DNA of 16,554 nt from an uncultured Eubacteriales bacterium (GTDB taxonomy: Bacteria > Bacillota > Clostridia > Christensenellales > CAG-138): contig UQOG01000028.1 in the NCBI GenBank assembly GCA_900542615.1, positions 1-16,554 on the forward strand, written 5' to 3'. Made by a program: the position numbers and the translations under genes. Every line of letters begins with the position of its first letter. Positions within the stretch are counted from its first letter, which is position 1. The notes below the pieces were generated by a model, which saw nothing but the letters and a program-made list of their open reading frames with translations, ran no database searches and had not been told where the DNA came from. Below, piece by piece: positions 1 through 7,437 of this stretch.

Positions 1-75
1 CCAAACGCCGCCGCCCCCCCCGCGGGGATGGGGTTTCCACCGCCCCCCGAGCAAACCCGCCGCCGCCCCCAAACG
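1..75. other. C-rich (G-rich on minus strand) intergenic tract
   Basis: This is non-coding sequence downstream of the VanW-domain gene. The plus strand is dominated by runs of C separated by CGCCG units, so the minus strand carries several runs of four or more G within a short distance. That arrangement could in principle form a G-quadruplex. The unit CGCCGCCGCCCCC recurs nearly intact twice, near positions 6 and 58. No ORF or recognisable RNA is seen. Confidence 0.4.
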
Positions 76-116
76 AAAGCATCCCGCCGGGCCCTTCGGC
101 CAAGGCGGGATGTTTC
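76..116 (-). terminator. Hairpin terminator of the GDPD-VanW operon
   Basis: CATCCCGCC (80-88) pairs perfectly with GGCGGGATG (104-112). The stem can be extended by A-T and G-U pairs at its base, and the loop contains a further ggccc/ggcc pairing. It lies just past the stop codon of the minus-strand VanW gene. Read on the minus strand it is followed by a T-containing tail (CTTTCGTTT) rather than a clean U-run, so it is a plausible but not ideal intrinsic terminator. Confidence 0.6.
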
Positions 117-133
117 CTATTTAATAAGATTCG

Positions 134-2149
134 TTACTCATCAATGGGCACGGCATTGGCGGGGGGTTCATAATACTTGGGGCTAGCGGCGCCCCGCAGG
201 GCGTATTCATCGTTGCCTTCATAGTGGTCGGTATAAAGGTATTCGCTGCTCACCAAGCCGTCCCCCACGTATTTATCCAAATATACCTCCGCCACATAGC
301 CCGGCCGCGCTTCGATGGTGACCACCTTATAGCCCCGGGGGATGGTATAGTCGTCGGTATAGTGCACATTGTTCCGGGGGATGGTGTCCACGGTCTCGCT
401 GCGGGTCTTATAGGTGACGCCGTTTTCCAGGGGCTTGCCGTAAACCAGGAAGGTGATATCCTCCCGATGCCGGCCTTCCACCCCTTCATAGTAGGCGAAC
501 AGGTATAGGGGCGCCCCGGTGTCGTTTACAAACTCCAGGTCCAGATCCATGGCGTAATCCACAGTAGCGTCCAGGCCGTGCTCCACATAGTCGGAGGGGA
601 TGCTGTGGGCCCGGCGGTTGGTGACGGTAACATCCGCCTGAAGCAGGGCGTTATACAGGGTGGTGGATACCTGGCAGATGCCGCCGCCGGCCTGGAGCAC
701 ATATTCCTTGCCGTTGGCGATGCCGTTGGCCTCCTTCCATCCCTTCTCCAGGGAGCGTTCTCCCACGAAATCGTTAAAGCTCCAGCTTTCTCCATCCGCG
801 ATCATACATCCGTTGATCATATCCGCGGCCTTTTGAATATTGAATACCCGGTTTTCGATGGTAGGAGTTTCCTCGCTGGTTTTGCCGATGGTGGCGTAGC
901 GGGTGGTGTAGCTGCCCCGCAAAGCGATCTGCTCGGAGAGCATGGCCGCTGTGATGGCCGGCTCCACGGTGTTCCACACCCCATCCAGCTGGGCGGTATA
1001 AATCCCCCGCTGGAAAGTTTCCACAATTTTCGCAAGGGTGGCGTCCACATCCACAGCCCGCCCGTTCCGGCCTTCCTGCTGGGTAAAGGTCACCGTATGG
1101 TCCTCGTGGAGCACCGGTTCGCCAATGGCGTCCACCGGGGCGATATCGAATTGGGTGGCGATGCCCTCCACCGCCCGCCGCAAAGCATCTGCATCCCAGG
1201 TGAAGATCTGGTCAAAGGCGCCGGGCTGGCTGGCGGGGGCCGTATTGGTCACGTCCACCACCAGGTGAGGCTCCTCCTCGGGTTCGGTATATTGCACAGC
1301 GGCGTCCAGCACCGCATCGATATCATAGGAAAGGCCCAGATCTACCCCTTTGATCTCATAGCTTGTCCCATCCAAGTCCAGGGTGATGGCCGCCCCGGCC
1401 AGCAGGGCGTCTGCGGTTTTCTCGATGAGCGCCTGGGCGCTGGAGCGGGTTTGCCCTCCCACGTCGATACCCAGCACGGATACCCCTTCGGGAATCCGCT
1501 CCGTGGCGCCAATGGCGTCCACCGGGCCGTCGGCGGCAGCCGTAGAATCCCGCAGGAAAACGTGCCAAATCCCGCCGACGGCTGCGACCAGCAGCAGCAG
1601 CGCCAAGGCGAGCCTGCCGGGCTTGATGGCGGTTACCCGCTTTTTCCTGGCGGGGGCGTTGGCTTTGCGGGCGGCATTAGCAGCCTGCAGGGCTGCCATA
1701 TCCAGGTTTTGCCCGTTTGCGGGCCGTATCTTGCGCCGGCGGTTGTCCCCCCGGGGCTCCCGCGCCTTTGTGGCGGAGGCGCTTCGGGCGTTGCCTGTGG
1801 CCCTGGGCGGCGGGGCGCTCTTGTGGCTTCCTTGCGCTGTCTTTGGGAGCTGCGCCGGCCGGCCGGCCGGGGCTTTCGCCTTGGCCGGCTGGGCCGCCTT
1901 GGCGGCAGGGGCCTTTGCTTTGGCGGCAGGGGCTTCGCCCTGGGCGGGCCGCCGGACAGGCTGGCCCCCCGGGGCTGCGGCGCTTTTGGGCGCGCCCTTG
2001 GCGCCCCGGGTCCGCTGCCCGCTCCCAGGCTTAGATTTTATGGTCTGATTTTGTTGACTTTGTACGTAGGAAGGGGTCAAAGGCTTGCGGTTGCTCTTTC
2101 GCTGCATATAGCTGGGCAAGCTCAACTCTTCCCGTTTCTTTTCCTCCAT
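134..2149 (-). CDS. Membrane-anchored VanW-domain protein with G5-like C-terminus
   Basis: The protein has 671 residues. Residues 1-178 are a highly basic Ala/Pro/Lys-rich, low-complexity tail with repeated KAKAPA-like units. A single hydrophobic segment at about 179-196 should be a membrane anchor, leaving the tail in the cytosol and the rest outside. Residues ~225-400 resemble the putative peptidoglycan-binding repeats that precede VanW. Residues ~412-560 are the VanW domain, with the typical GESWSFND and QAGGGICQVSTTLYNALL motifs. Residues ~575-645 look like a G5-type domain. VanW proteins are common in Gram-positive cell envelopes, but their biochemical role is not established; despite the name, this is not evidence of vancomycin resistance. 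The gene follows the phosphodiesterase gene by 15 nt, and its AAGGAG site overlaps that gene's stop codon, so the two are probably cotranscribed. The long cytosolic tail is unusual. Confidence 0.85.
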   Translation of the reverse strand: MEEKKREELSLPSYMQRKSNRKPLTPSYVQSQQNQTIKSKPGSGQRTRGAKGAPKSAAAPGGQPVRRPAQGEAPAAKAKAPAAKAAQPAKAKAPAGRPAQLPKTAQGSHKSAPPPRATGNARSASATKAREPRGDNRRRKIRPANGQNLDMAALQAANAARKANAPARKKRVTAIKPGRLALALLLLVAAVGGIWHVFLRDSTAAADGPVDAIGATERIPEGVSVLGIDVGGQTRSSAQALIEKTADALLAGAAITLDLDGTSYEIKGVDLGLSYDIDAVLDAAVQYTEPEEEPHLVVDVTNTAPASQPGAFDQIFTWDADALRRAVEGIATQFDIAPVDAIGEPVLHEDHTVTFTQQEGRNGRAVDVDATLAKIVETFQRGIYTAQLDGVWNTVEPAITAAMLSEQIALRGSYTTRYATIGKTSEETPTIENRVFNIQKAADMINGCMIADGESWSFNDFVGERSLEKGWKEANGIANGKEYVLQAGGGICQVSTTLYNALLQADVTVTNRRAHSIPSDYVEHGLDATVDYAMDLDLEFVNDTGAPLYLFAYYEGVEGRHREDITFLVYGKPLENGVTYKTRSETVDTIPRNNVHYTDDYTIPRGYKVVTIEARPGYVAEVYLDKYVGDGLVSSEYLYTDHYEGNDEYALRGAASPKYYEPPANAVPIDE

Positions 2150-2164
2150 GAATCCCGTTTCTCC

Positions 2165-2893
2165 TTAACGGCCGATGGCGCGCAATACCTCGTCCGGCCG
2201 GTTGGTGATGATGGCGTTTATGTTGGCCTGGGCCAGCATTTGGGCTGCATCCGGCGCATTTACCGTCCAGGCGTTGATGGCCACGCCCGCCTCCCGGCAG
2301 CCCTGGATCAGCCCGGGGCAGCTGAGCGCCACCCGGTAATCCGGATGGATGGCGTCAGCCTTCATATAGGCGGCGTATACCCAGGGGTCCACCATCGCGT
2401 TGCCGTACAGCAGGCCGATTTCCGCGTCCGGATCCAGCTCCCGGATTTTGCGCAGCACATAGTGGTTGAAGGAGGAATACATCACCCTCCCCTGCATATC
2501 CATTTCCCGTTCCAGCTGGATCAGCTTATCCCAAATGCCGGGATATTGGACCTCGCCGTATTTGATCTCCACGTTTACGGTCATGCTGCTGTTGCGCAGC
2601 ATACCGTAGACCTCCCGCAGGGTGGGGATTCGGGCGAAGGCATATGCCTCCATGCCGCAGGAAAAGTCCAGCTTTTTCAGCTCCTGGCAGGTCATATCCA
2701 CCACCCGGCCCTTGCCGTTGCTGGTTCGGTCCACCCATTCGTCGTGGATCACCACCAGCTTGCCGTCCTTGGAAAGCTGCACATCCAGCTCAATGCCGTC
2801 CGCTCCCTGCTCCATGGCCAGCCGAAAGGCCGGAATGGTATTTTCGGGCGCATAAGCACTGGCGCCTCTATGGGCCCAAACCTTTGTTGCCAT
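2165..2893 (-). CDS. Glycerophosphodiester phosphodiesterase (GDPD family)
   Basis: The 242-residue protein is a full-length cytosolic GDPD/UgpQ-type TIM barrel. It would hydrolyse glycerophosphodiesters to glycerol 3-phosphate and an alcohol. Visible family signatures are the N-terminal AHRG (His8, Arg9), the APENT motif with Glu17, ELDVQLSKDG with Glu35 and Asp37 as metal ligands, His50 in VVIHDE as the second catalytic histidine, and Glu109 in VNVEIK. The C-terminal NAWTVN and IITNRPD motifs close the barrel. There is no signal peptide or membrane segment. The start is set by GGAGGT 8 nt upstream. It is the first gene of the minus-strand pair with the VanW-domain gene and has its own promoter in the divergent intergenic region. 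Its exact substrate cannot be told from sequence. Confidence 0.92.
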   Translation of the reverse strand: MATKVWAHRGASAYAPENTIPAFRLAMEQGADGIELDVQLSKDGKLVVIHDEWVDRTSNGKGRVVDMTCQELKKLDFSCGMEAYAFARIPTLREVYGMLRNSSMTVNVEIKYGEVQYPGIWDKLIQLEREMDMQGRVMYSSFNHYVLRKIRELDPDAEIGLLYGNAMVDPWVYAAYMKADAIHPDYRVALSCPGLIQGCREAGVAINAWTVNAPDAAQMLAQANINAIITNRPDEVLRAIGR

Positions 2894-2942
2894 CGCTTGC
2901 TACCTCCCTGGGAATTTTGTCTATAATTCTCCGATTATGTAT

Positions 2943-2971
2943 ATTATACCATAGTCCTTGTATTTTTTGAA
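2943..2971 (-). promoter_or_regulatory. Predicted promoter for the GDPD-VanW operon
   Basis: Read on the minus strand, TTCAAA (2966-2971) is separated by 17 nt from a perfect TATAAT (plus-strand ATTATA, 2943-2948). It lies about 50 nt upstream of the GDPD start codon, in the divergent intergenic region. The -10 is consensus and the -35 matches 4 of 6. Confidence 0.7.
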
Positions 2972-3051
2972 TAGGCTGCCGCATATAATCCCCAGGTTGG
3001 CAGGCAGGGGCGCAGGCGTACGAATCAATTTCCCCATTTTGGAATAAATCT

Positions 3052-3059
3052 GTTATAAT
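3052..3059 (+). promoter_or_regulatory. Predicted extended -10 promoter for the flippase gene
   Basis: TGTTATAAT contains the TGn extension and a consensus -10 (TATAAT, 3054-3059). No good -35 is seen at 16-18 nt spacing, which is usual for extended -10 promoters. It would give a leader of roughly 115 nt ahead of the flippase start at 3182. Confidence 0.6.
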
Positions 3060-3137
3060 GTAGGTTAGCCTAGGCGGTATGACCAACCCCTGCGCCCGGC
3101 CGGGCTTGGGAGGATTGCCGTTTGGGAGATCATGCCT

Positions 3138-3164
3138 GCGTAAAGGCGCAAGCGCCCTTTACGC
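3138..3164 (+). promoter_or_regulatory. Leader hairpin upstream of the flippase ribosome binding site
   Basis: GCGTAAAGG (3138-3146) pairs with CCTTTACGC (3156-3164), and CGC/GCG in the loop can extend it. It ends about 7 nt before the ribosome binding site AGGAGA. There is no U-run, so it is not a terminator; it could stabilise the leader or modulate translation. Its presence also argues that the in-frame TTG at 3122 is not the true start. Confidence 0.4.
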
Positions 3165-3181
3165 CAGAAACAGGAGACGAA

Positions 3182-4774
3182 ATGGAAAAAAAGAAGGGTT
3201 CTTTCGTGCAAGGTGCGGCGATCCTGGGGATCGCCGGGCTGATTGTGAAGGTGATCGGGGCGGCCTTCCGCATCCCCTTGGCCAACACCATCGGCCTGAT
3301 CGGCACCAGCTATTATGATACCGCCTATCCCTATTATTCCTGGCTGCTGGTGATCTCCACCAGCGGCTTGCCCACGGCCATTTCCAAAATGGTGTCCGAG
3401 CGGGTCACCCTGGGGGATTATCGAGGCGCCCACCGGGTATTCGCCACCGCCATGCAGATTCTGTGCTGCATCGGGCTTTTGACCTCCATCCTGATGTTTT
3501 TCGGCTCGGACTACATCGCCCGGCTCCACATGCTGCCCGAGGCCACCTATTGCTTCAAGGCCCTGGCCCCGGCCCTGTTTTTTGTGGCGCTCATGTGCGC
3601 CTACCGGGGCTATATGCAGGGGATGCAGCAGATGGTCCCTACCGCCATCTCCCAGGTGGTGGAGCAGGTGGGTAAGCTGGTGGTGGGCCTGTCCCTAGCC
3701 TTCTTGCTGCTGGATAAGGGCCCGGAATACGCCGCCATGGGCGCCTTGATCGGCGTCACCGTCAGCGAGTTGCTGGCCCTGCTCTACGTCATGCTTTCCT
3801 ACCGGCGCAGATGGCCGAAGATCCGGGCCAGGCTGGAGCGCAGCGTGCGCCGGGAGGTGGAGCCGGTGGCGGGCCGGCTGATCGCCATCGCCCTGCCCAT
3901 CACCATCGGCGCCTCCATTAGCCCCCTGTCCAGCGTGGTGGACAGCGCCCTGATCATCCGCATCCTGCTAAAGCTGGGCTATGCCAAGGAGACCGCCCAA
4001 ACCGCCTTCTCCCTCATGCGCACCAATGTGGCCACCCTCACCAATATGCCCGGCGTGCTCACCATGGCCCTAGCCATGAGCCTGGTGCCCGCCATATCCG
4101 CCTTCAGCGCCAAGCGGGACCATGCCGGTATCCAGGATACCGCCCGGCTGGGGCTCAAGCTGGCCCTGATCATCGGCCTGCCCTGCGCGGTGGGCCTATT
4201 CGTGCTGGCCTCCCCCATCCTCTCCATGCTATATCCCAACCTGACGGAGGGGGAGCTGACCTTGGCGGTGGACCTGATGCACACCTCCTCCATCGGGGTG
4301 ATCTTCCTTTCCCTGGTCCAGTCCATGACCGGCGTCATCCAGGGCATGGGCAAGCCCAATGTGCCGGTATTCAACCTGTTTATCGGCTTCGTGCTGAAGG
4401 TGGCCTCCCTGCTGGCCTTGATGAACATCCCCCAGGTGAACATCCAAGGCGCCGCCGTATCCACGGTGGTCTGCTACGCCTTCGCCGGCATCGCGGATAC
4501 CATCTACGTGATCCGCAGGGCCAAGCTCCGCTTGGGCCTGGTGGACGTCCTGCTCAAGCCCGTGCTCTCCAGCGGGGTCATGGGCTTTGTGGTGTTCATG
4601 ATCTACAGCTTTATGCAAGAAATGGAACACCAGGTCCTGCCCACCCTGGCCGCCGTGGCTGTGGGGGTGTTCGCCTATGGGGTCATGGCCATATACTTCC
4701 GCTTCTTCTCCCGGGAGGAGCTGGCCTACATTCCCGGCGGCCAGCGAATCCGCAAGCTTATGTACGGGGATTGA
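3182..4774 (+). CDS. SpoVB/YtgP(MurJ)-family lipid flippase
   Basis: The protein has 530 residues and is a polytopic membrane protein of the MOP superfamily, putative polysaccharide-export/MurJ branch, at the usual family length. Its N-terminus runs through a glycine-rich first helix into RIPLANTIG, then the SYYDTAYPYYSWLL and GLPTAISKMVSER motifs typical of Firmicute SpoVB and YtgP. About 14 hydrophobic segments follow, and MQGMQQMVPTAISQVVEQ is also characteristic. Proteins of this group flip lipid-linked cell-wall or spore-cortex precursors; which of these this one does is not decidable here. The ATG at 3182 is preferred because it has AGGAGA 5-6 nt upstream, while the in-frame TTG at 3122 lies inside a structured leader. 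The gene stands alone between its promoter and a strong terminator at 4837-4867. Confidence 0.88.
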   Translation: MEKKKGSFVQGAAILGIAGLIVKVIGAAFRIPLANTIGLIGTSYYDTAYPYYSWLLVISTSGLPTAISKMVSERVTLGDYRGAHRVFATAMQILCCIGLLTSILMFFGSDYIARLHMLPEATYCFKALAPALFFVALMCAYRGYMQGMQQMVPTAISQVVEQVGKLVVGLSLAFLLLDKGPEYAAMGALIGVTVSELLALLYVMLSYRRRWPKIRARLERSVRREVEPVAGRLIAIALPITIGASISPLSSVVDSALIIRILLKLGYAKETAQTAFSLMRTNVATLTNMPGVLTMALAMSLVPAISAFSAKRDHAGIQDTARLGLKLALIIGLPCAVGLFVLASPILSMLYPNLTEGELTLAVDLMHTSSIGVIFLSLVQSMTGVIQGMGKPNVPVFNLFIGFVLKVASLLALMNIPQVNIQGAAVSTVVCYAFAGIADTIYVIRRAKLRLGLVDVLLKPVLSSGVMGFVVFMIYSFMQEMEHQVLPTLAAVAVGVFAYGVMAIYFRFFSREELAYIPGGQRIRKLMYGD

Positions 4775-4836
4775 GCCCCGCGCGCAAAGGCGCTTACACG
4801 TCTTGCCGGCCGGGGAGACGGCCATTTGCAGCCTAT

Positions 4837-4867
4837 CCGCAGCCCTTATCCTGGCTGCGGGTTTTTT
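4837..4867 (+). terminator. Intrinsic terminator of the flippase gene
   Basis: CCGCAGCC (4837-4844) pairs perfectly with GGCTGCGG (4853-4860) around an 8-nt loop, followed by GTTTTTT and a further T-rich tail. It lies about 60 nt after the flippase stop codon. This is a textbook rho-independent terminator. Confidence 0.9.
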
Positions 4868-4896
4868 ATTTTCGCTATATTTTTTAAAGACGCAAT

Positions 4897-4910
4897 TGTG
4901 CATATGCACA
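4897..4910. promoter_or_regulatory. Perfect 14-bp palindrome, candidate operator
   Basis: TGTGCATATGCACA reads identically on both strands. It lies between a terminator and the operon promoter, about 210 nt upstream of the -35. It could be a distal regulator-binding site, but no family can be assigned from sequence alone. Confidence 0.3.
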
Positions 4911-5115
4911 TGTCCCTTGGCGCCCCTGCGCCCTTCCCGCCCACGGCGCGCCCAACGGGGGCAGGCTTTGCGCAGAAACATTGCAGCCTTCATTTTTAAC
5001 CGTTCTCCATGGGTTGAATGATTCATTCCCTGCAAATTCCATATTCAAAATCTTTAGATACGCCCATTTAGGGGAATGCTATACCATGGCTACAGAAGCG
5101 TTTGATGTGCAGCTG

Positions 5116-5149
5116 AACAATTGTTTTGCTAATTTATTTTAACTATAAT
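5116..5149 (+). promoter_or_regulatory. Sigma-A-type promoter of the ureide operon, with palindrome over the -35
   Basis: TTGTTT (5121-5126) and a perfect TATAAT (5144-5149) are separated by 17 nt. The -35 is half of the perfect palindrome AACAATTGTT (5116-5125), a position where a bound regulator would block or assist RNA polymerase. The operon-encoded CdaR-type regulator is a candidate ligand, but this is inference. The expected transcription start is near 5156. Confidence 0.7.
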
Positions 5150-5238
5150 ACAGAAAAAGGATATGCATATCTCGAGAAAACCTGTGGCCACGACCCAAAC
5201 AAAAGCCTTTCAATGCGCAAATTTAAGGAGGGCATAAG

Positions 5239-5901
5239 GTGGAAGAAAACAAAAAAGTCATACTGCTGATCGGTTCTGCGCCCTTTGGCGGAGACCCGAC
5301 GAACCCCACCTACGAGCTTGCGAAGCTGCTCAACGGCACCGTATACAAAGATTACGTGTTCCGCAGCGCCAGCTTCCCTGTGAGCAGGCGGCAATGCATT
5401 CCGGCTGTGGAAGCTGCCATTGAGAAATGGAATCCCTCCATCGTCATCGGCGTGGGCCTGGCGGATAACCGGCCCGGCGTATGCGTGGAGCGGGTGGCTG
5501 TAAACGTGGCGGATTTCCCCATTCGGGACAACGAGGGCTATCTGGCCCTGAACGAAACCCTGGATCCAGACGGGCCCGTCGCCTATCTGAGCACCCTGCC
5601 CATCCGGGCTTGCGTCAGCGAGCTAAGGGAAGCCGGGCTGCCCGCCCAGGTCTCCAACACGGCTGGCAACTTCTGCTGCAACATGGTGATGTACAGCGCG
5701 CTCAACTACATTGCCAAGCATAAGCTGAACGCCCGGGCCGGCTTCGTCCACGTGCCCTATACCCCGGAAATGGTGGCAAAAAAGGCGGAGCAGCTTTCGA
5801 CCATGTCCTTTGAAAACATGAAGCGGGCGGTGGAAGTGGTAGCCAAGGCTTCCGTGGATTACGAGCAGGACATCAGCCTGGTCTGCGGCGCTTGCAGCTA
5901 A
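5239..5901 (+). CDS. pcp: Pyroglutamyl-peptidase I-like cysteine peptidase (C15)
   Basis: The 220-residue cytosolic protein matches the length of type I pyrrolidone-carboxylate peptidase, which removes N-terminal 5-oxoproline from peptides. The expected Glu-Cys-His catalytic set is present with family spacing: Glu84 in CVERVAVN, Cys147 in SNTAGNFCCN and His171 in GFVHVPY. The N-terminal glycine-rich GSAPFGG corresponds to the usual GFEPFGG loop, with some divergence. The start is GTG at 5239 with AAGGAGG 7 nt upstream. It is the first gene after the operon promoter, 78 nt ahead of the NCS1 transporter. Pcp is not a standard partner of hydantoin genes. It may supply glutamate, or may act on a five-membered lactam or imide related to the operon's substrate; the latter is speculation. 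Confidence 0.87.
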   Translation: MEENKKVILLIGSAPFGGDPTNPTYELAKLLNGTVYKDYVFRSASFPVSRRQCIPAVEAAIEKWNPSIVIGVGLADNRPGVCVERVAVNVADFPIRDNEGYLALNETLDPDGPVAYLSTLPIRACVSELREAGLPAQVSNTAGNFCCNMVMYSALNYIAKHKLNARAGFVHVPYTPEMVAKKAEQLSTMSFENMKRAVEVVAKASVDYEQDISLVCGACS

Positions 5902-5979
5902 CGCGTTTTTGGTCTCATCTTAAAGCTAGTTTGAAAAATCCGTAAACCCTGAAACGAAGAAAGGAACTAGGCAAACAAT

Positions 5980-7404
5980 ATGATCAGCGAGAAATTGATG
6001 CAGGATCTTAAGAACCTACCCAAGTCTCGGCTTGTGAGCGGCGAGCTTCTGCCCACCGAGAAAAAGGATCGGCACATCTCCCCCTTTGAGTTCATGCTGA
6101 TGTGGATCGGCATGTCCATCCTGTTGGCCGTGTTTACCAACGCCGCCAATATGTTCCCCAGCCTGAGCATTAAAGCCATCCTCTTTGCGGTTATGCTGGG
6201 CAACTTCATCACCGTGGTCACCCTGGCCCTCACCGGCGATATCGGCATCACCCACGGCATTTCCTTCCCGGTATATCTTCGGGCCATCTTCGGCTACACC
6301 GGCAACTATATCCCCTCTTTGGTCCGCTCCCTGCCCGCCTGCTTCTGGTTTGGTTTCCAGACCTACCTGGGCGCCGAGGCCATCAACATGATCCTGGTGA
6401 AGCTGTTCCCCGCCTATCCCGGCACGGACGGCTACGTCATGGCCATCATCGTGGTGTTCCTCTTTGTCCAGTGCTTCACCACCGCAAAGGGCATCGACGC
6501 CATCAAGAAGTTTGAAAACATTGTGACCCCGCTTATGTTCCTGGTGGTCATGTACCTGCTGTACTTTGTCCTCGCTAAGAGCGGCATGACCGCTGGCGAG
6601 ATCCTAGCCACCCCGGCTGGTGAAGTGACCGGCACCCGTTACACCTTCGCTTACGCGGTAACCGCTATGACCGGCTTCTGGGCCACCATGGCCTTGAACA
6701 TCCCCGACCTGACCCGGTATCTGAAGTCCAACGCGGACGAGCCCAATTGGCTCAAGCGGAACTGGTGCTCCATTTGGCCCCAGCTCCTTGGCATCATCCC
6801 TATGATGACCCTGTTCGCCTTCATCGGCGCCGCGGCCATGCTGACCTCCGGCCAGTGGGACCCCATCGCTTACATCGCCAGCCTGGACGCTCCTGTTTGG
6901 CTGTTGGTCCTGATCCTGCTCCTCTCCGTGTTTGCCCAGTGGAGCACCAACATCGCTTCCAACATTCTGCCCCCTGCTAACATCTACTCCACCGTATTCG
7001 CTCCCAAAATCACCTTCGCCAAAGGTTGTATCATTTCCGGCGTTCTGGCTTTCCTCATGCAGCCCTGGAGCCTGATGGACAAGGTGGTTACCGCCAACCT
7101 GGTGGTTGGTATCATGCTGGGCGGCGTGGCCGGTATGATGGTGGCGGACTACTACTTCCTCCGCAAGCGTAAGCTCAACATCAAGGACCTCTATGTGGAG
7201 GGCGGCGAATACACCTATGCCAAGAACTGGAATCCCCTGGCTTTCGTAGCCTATGTGATCGGCACCATCGCGGGCCTGATGATCCCGGATTGGGGCTTCC
7301 TGGTAGCCATGTTCTTCGGCGGCCTGTCCTACTACCTGTTGATGCGCTTCTATGGTGCAAAGAAGTATAACCAGGAAAGCATCCTGGTCAACTTCAAAAA
7401 ATAA
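5980..7404 (+). CDS. NCS1-family nucleobase/hydantoin/allantoin symporter
   Basis: The 474-residue integral membrane protein has about 12 hydrophobic segments, as in the nucleobase:cation symporter-1 family (Mhp1, PucI, CodB). Family motifs include THGISFPVYLRAIFG, the helix CFWFGFQTYLGAEAI, NIPDLTRYLKS and TNIASNILPPANIYS. Residues aligning with the hydantoin-contacting Trp117, Gln121 and Trp220 of Mhp1 appear as Trp123, Gln127 and Trp234. It is therefore likely to import a cyclic ureide or nucleobase with sodium or protons. The ATG at 5980 has AAGGA at 5961, a rather long spacing. The carbamoyltransferase follows after 33 nt. Substrate assignment rests on its neighbours, which handle ureides. 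Confidence 0.92.
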   Translation: MISEKLMQDLKNLPKSRLVSGELLPTEKKDRHISPFEFMLMWIGMSILLAVFTNAANMFPSLSIKAILFAVMLGNFITVVTLALTGDIGITHGISFPVYLRAIFGYTGNYIPSLVRSLPACFWFGFQTYLGAEAINMILVKLFPAYPGTDGYVMAIIVVFLFVQCFTTAKGIDAIKKFENIVTPLMFLVVMYLLYFVLAKSGMTAGEILATPAGEVTGTRYTFAYAVTAMTGFWATMALNIPDLTRYLKSNADEPNWLKRNWCSIWPQLLGIIPMMTLFAFIGAAAMLTSGQWDPIAYIASLDAPVWLLVLILLLSVFAQWSTNIASNILPPANIYSTVFAPKITFAKGCIISGVLAFLMQPWSLMDKVVTANLVVGIMLGGVAGMMVADYYFLRKRKLNIKDLYVEGGEYTYAKNWNPLAFVAYVIGTIAGLMIPDWGFLVAMFFGGLSYYLLMRFYGAKKYNQESILVNFKK

Positions 7405-7437
7405 TTGTAAAATGTTTCGAAGGGAGATCGATTATCC

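Larger units (their letters stand above)
4775..5238. other. Intergenic region between flippase and ureide operon
   Basis: This stretch has no convincing gene. It holds the flippase terminator (4837-4867), a perfect 14-bp palindrome TGTGCATATGCACA (4897-4910), an odd-centred palindrome GAATGATTCATTC (5016-5028), and the operon promoter with a palindrome over its -35 (5116-5149). About 75 nt of leader follow up to the pcp ribosome binding site. The palindromes are candidate operators. Confidence 0.6.

Noticed and set aside
134..2149. Vancomycin resistance gene
   Set aside because: The VanW domain alone does not confer resistance. No vanA/B ligase, vanH or vanX and no VanRS two-component genes are present.
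578..2926. Very long plus-strand ORF (782 codons) opposite the VanW and GDPD genes
   Set aside because: It lies antisense to two well-recognised genes, has a low-complexity Gly/His/Pro-rich translation and no family motif. It is a by-product of high GC content.
3122..3181. N-terminal extension of the flippase starting at TTG 3122
   Set aside because: It would add 20 residues encoded by a hairpin-forming leader without a ribosome site. The ATG at 3182 has AGGAGA at good spacing.
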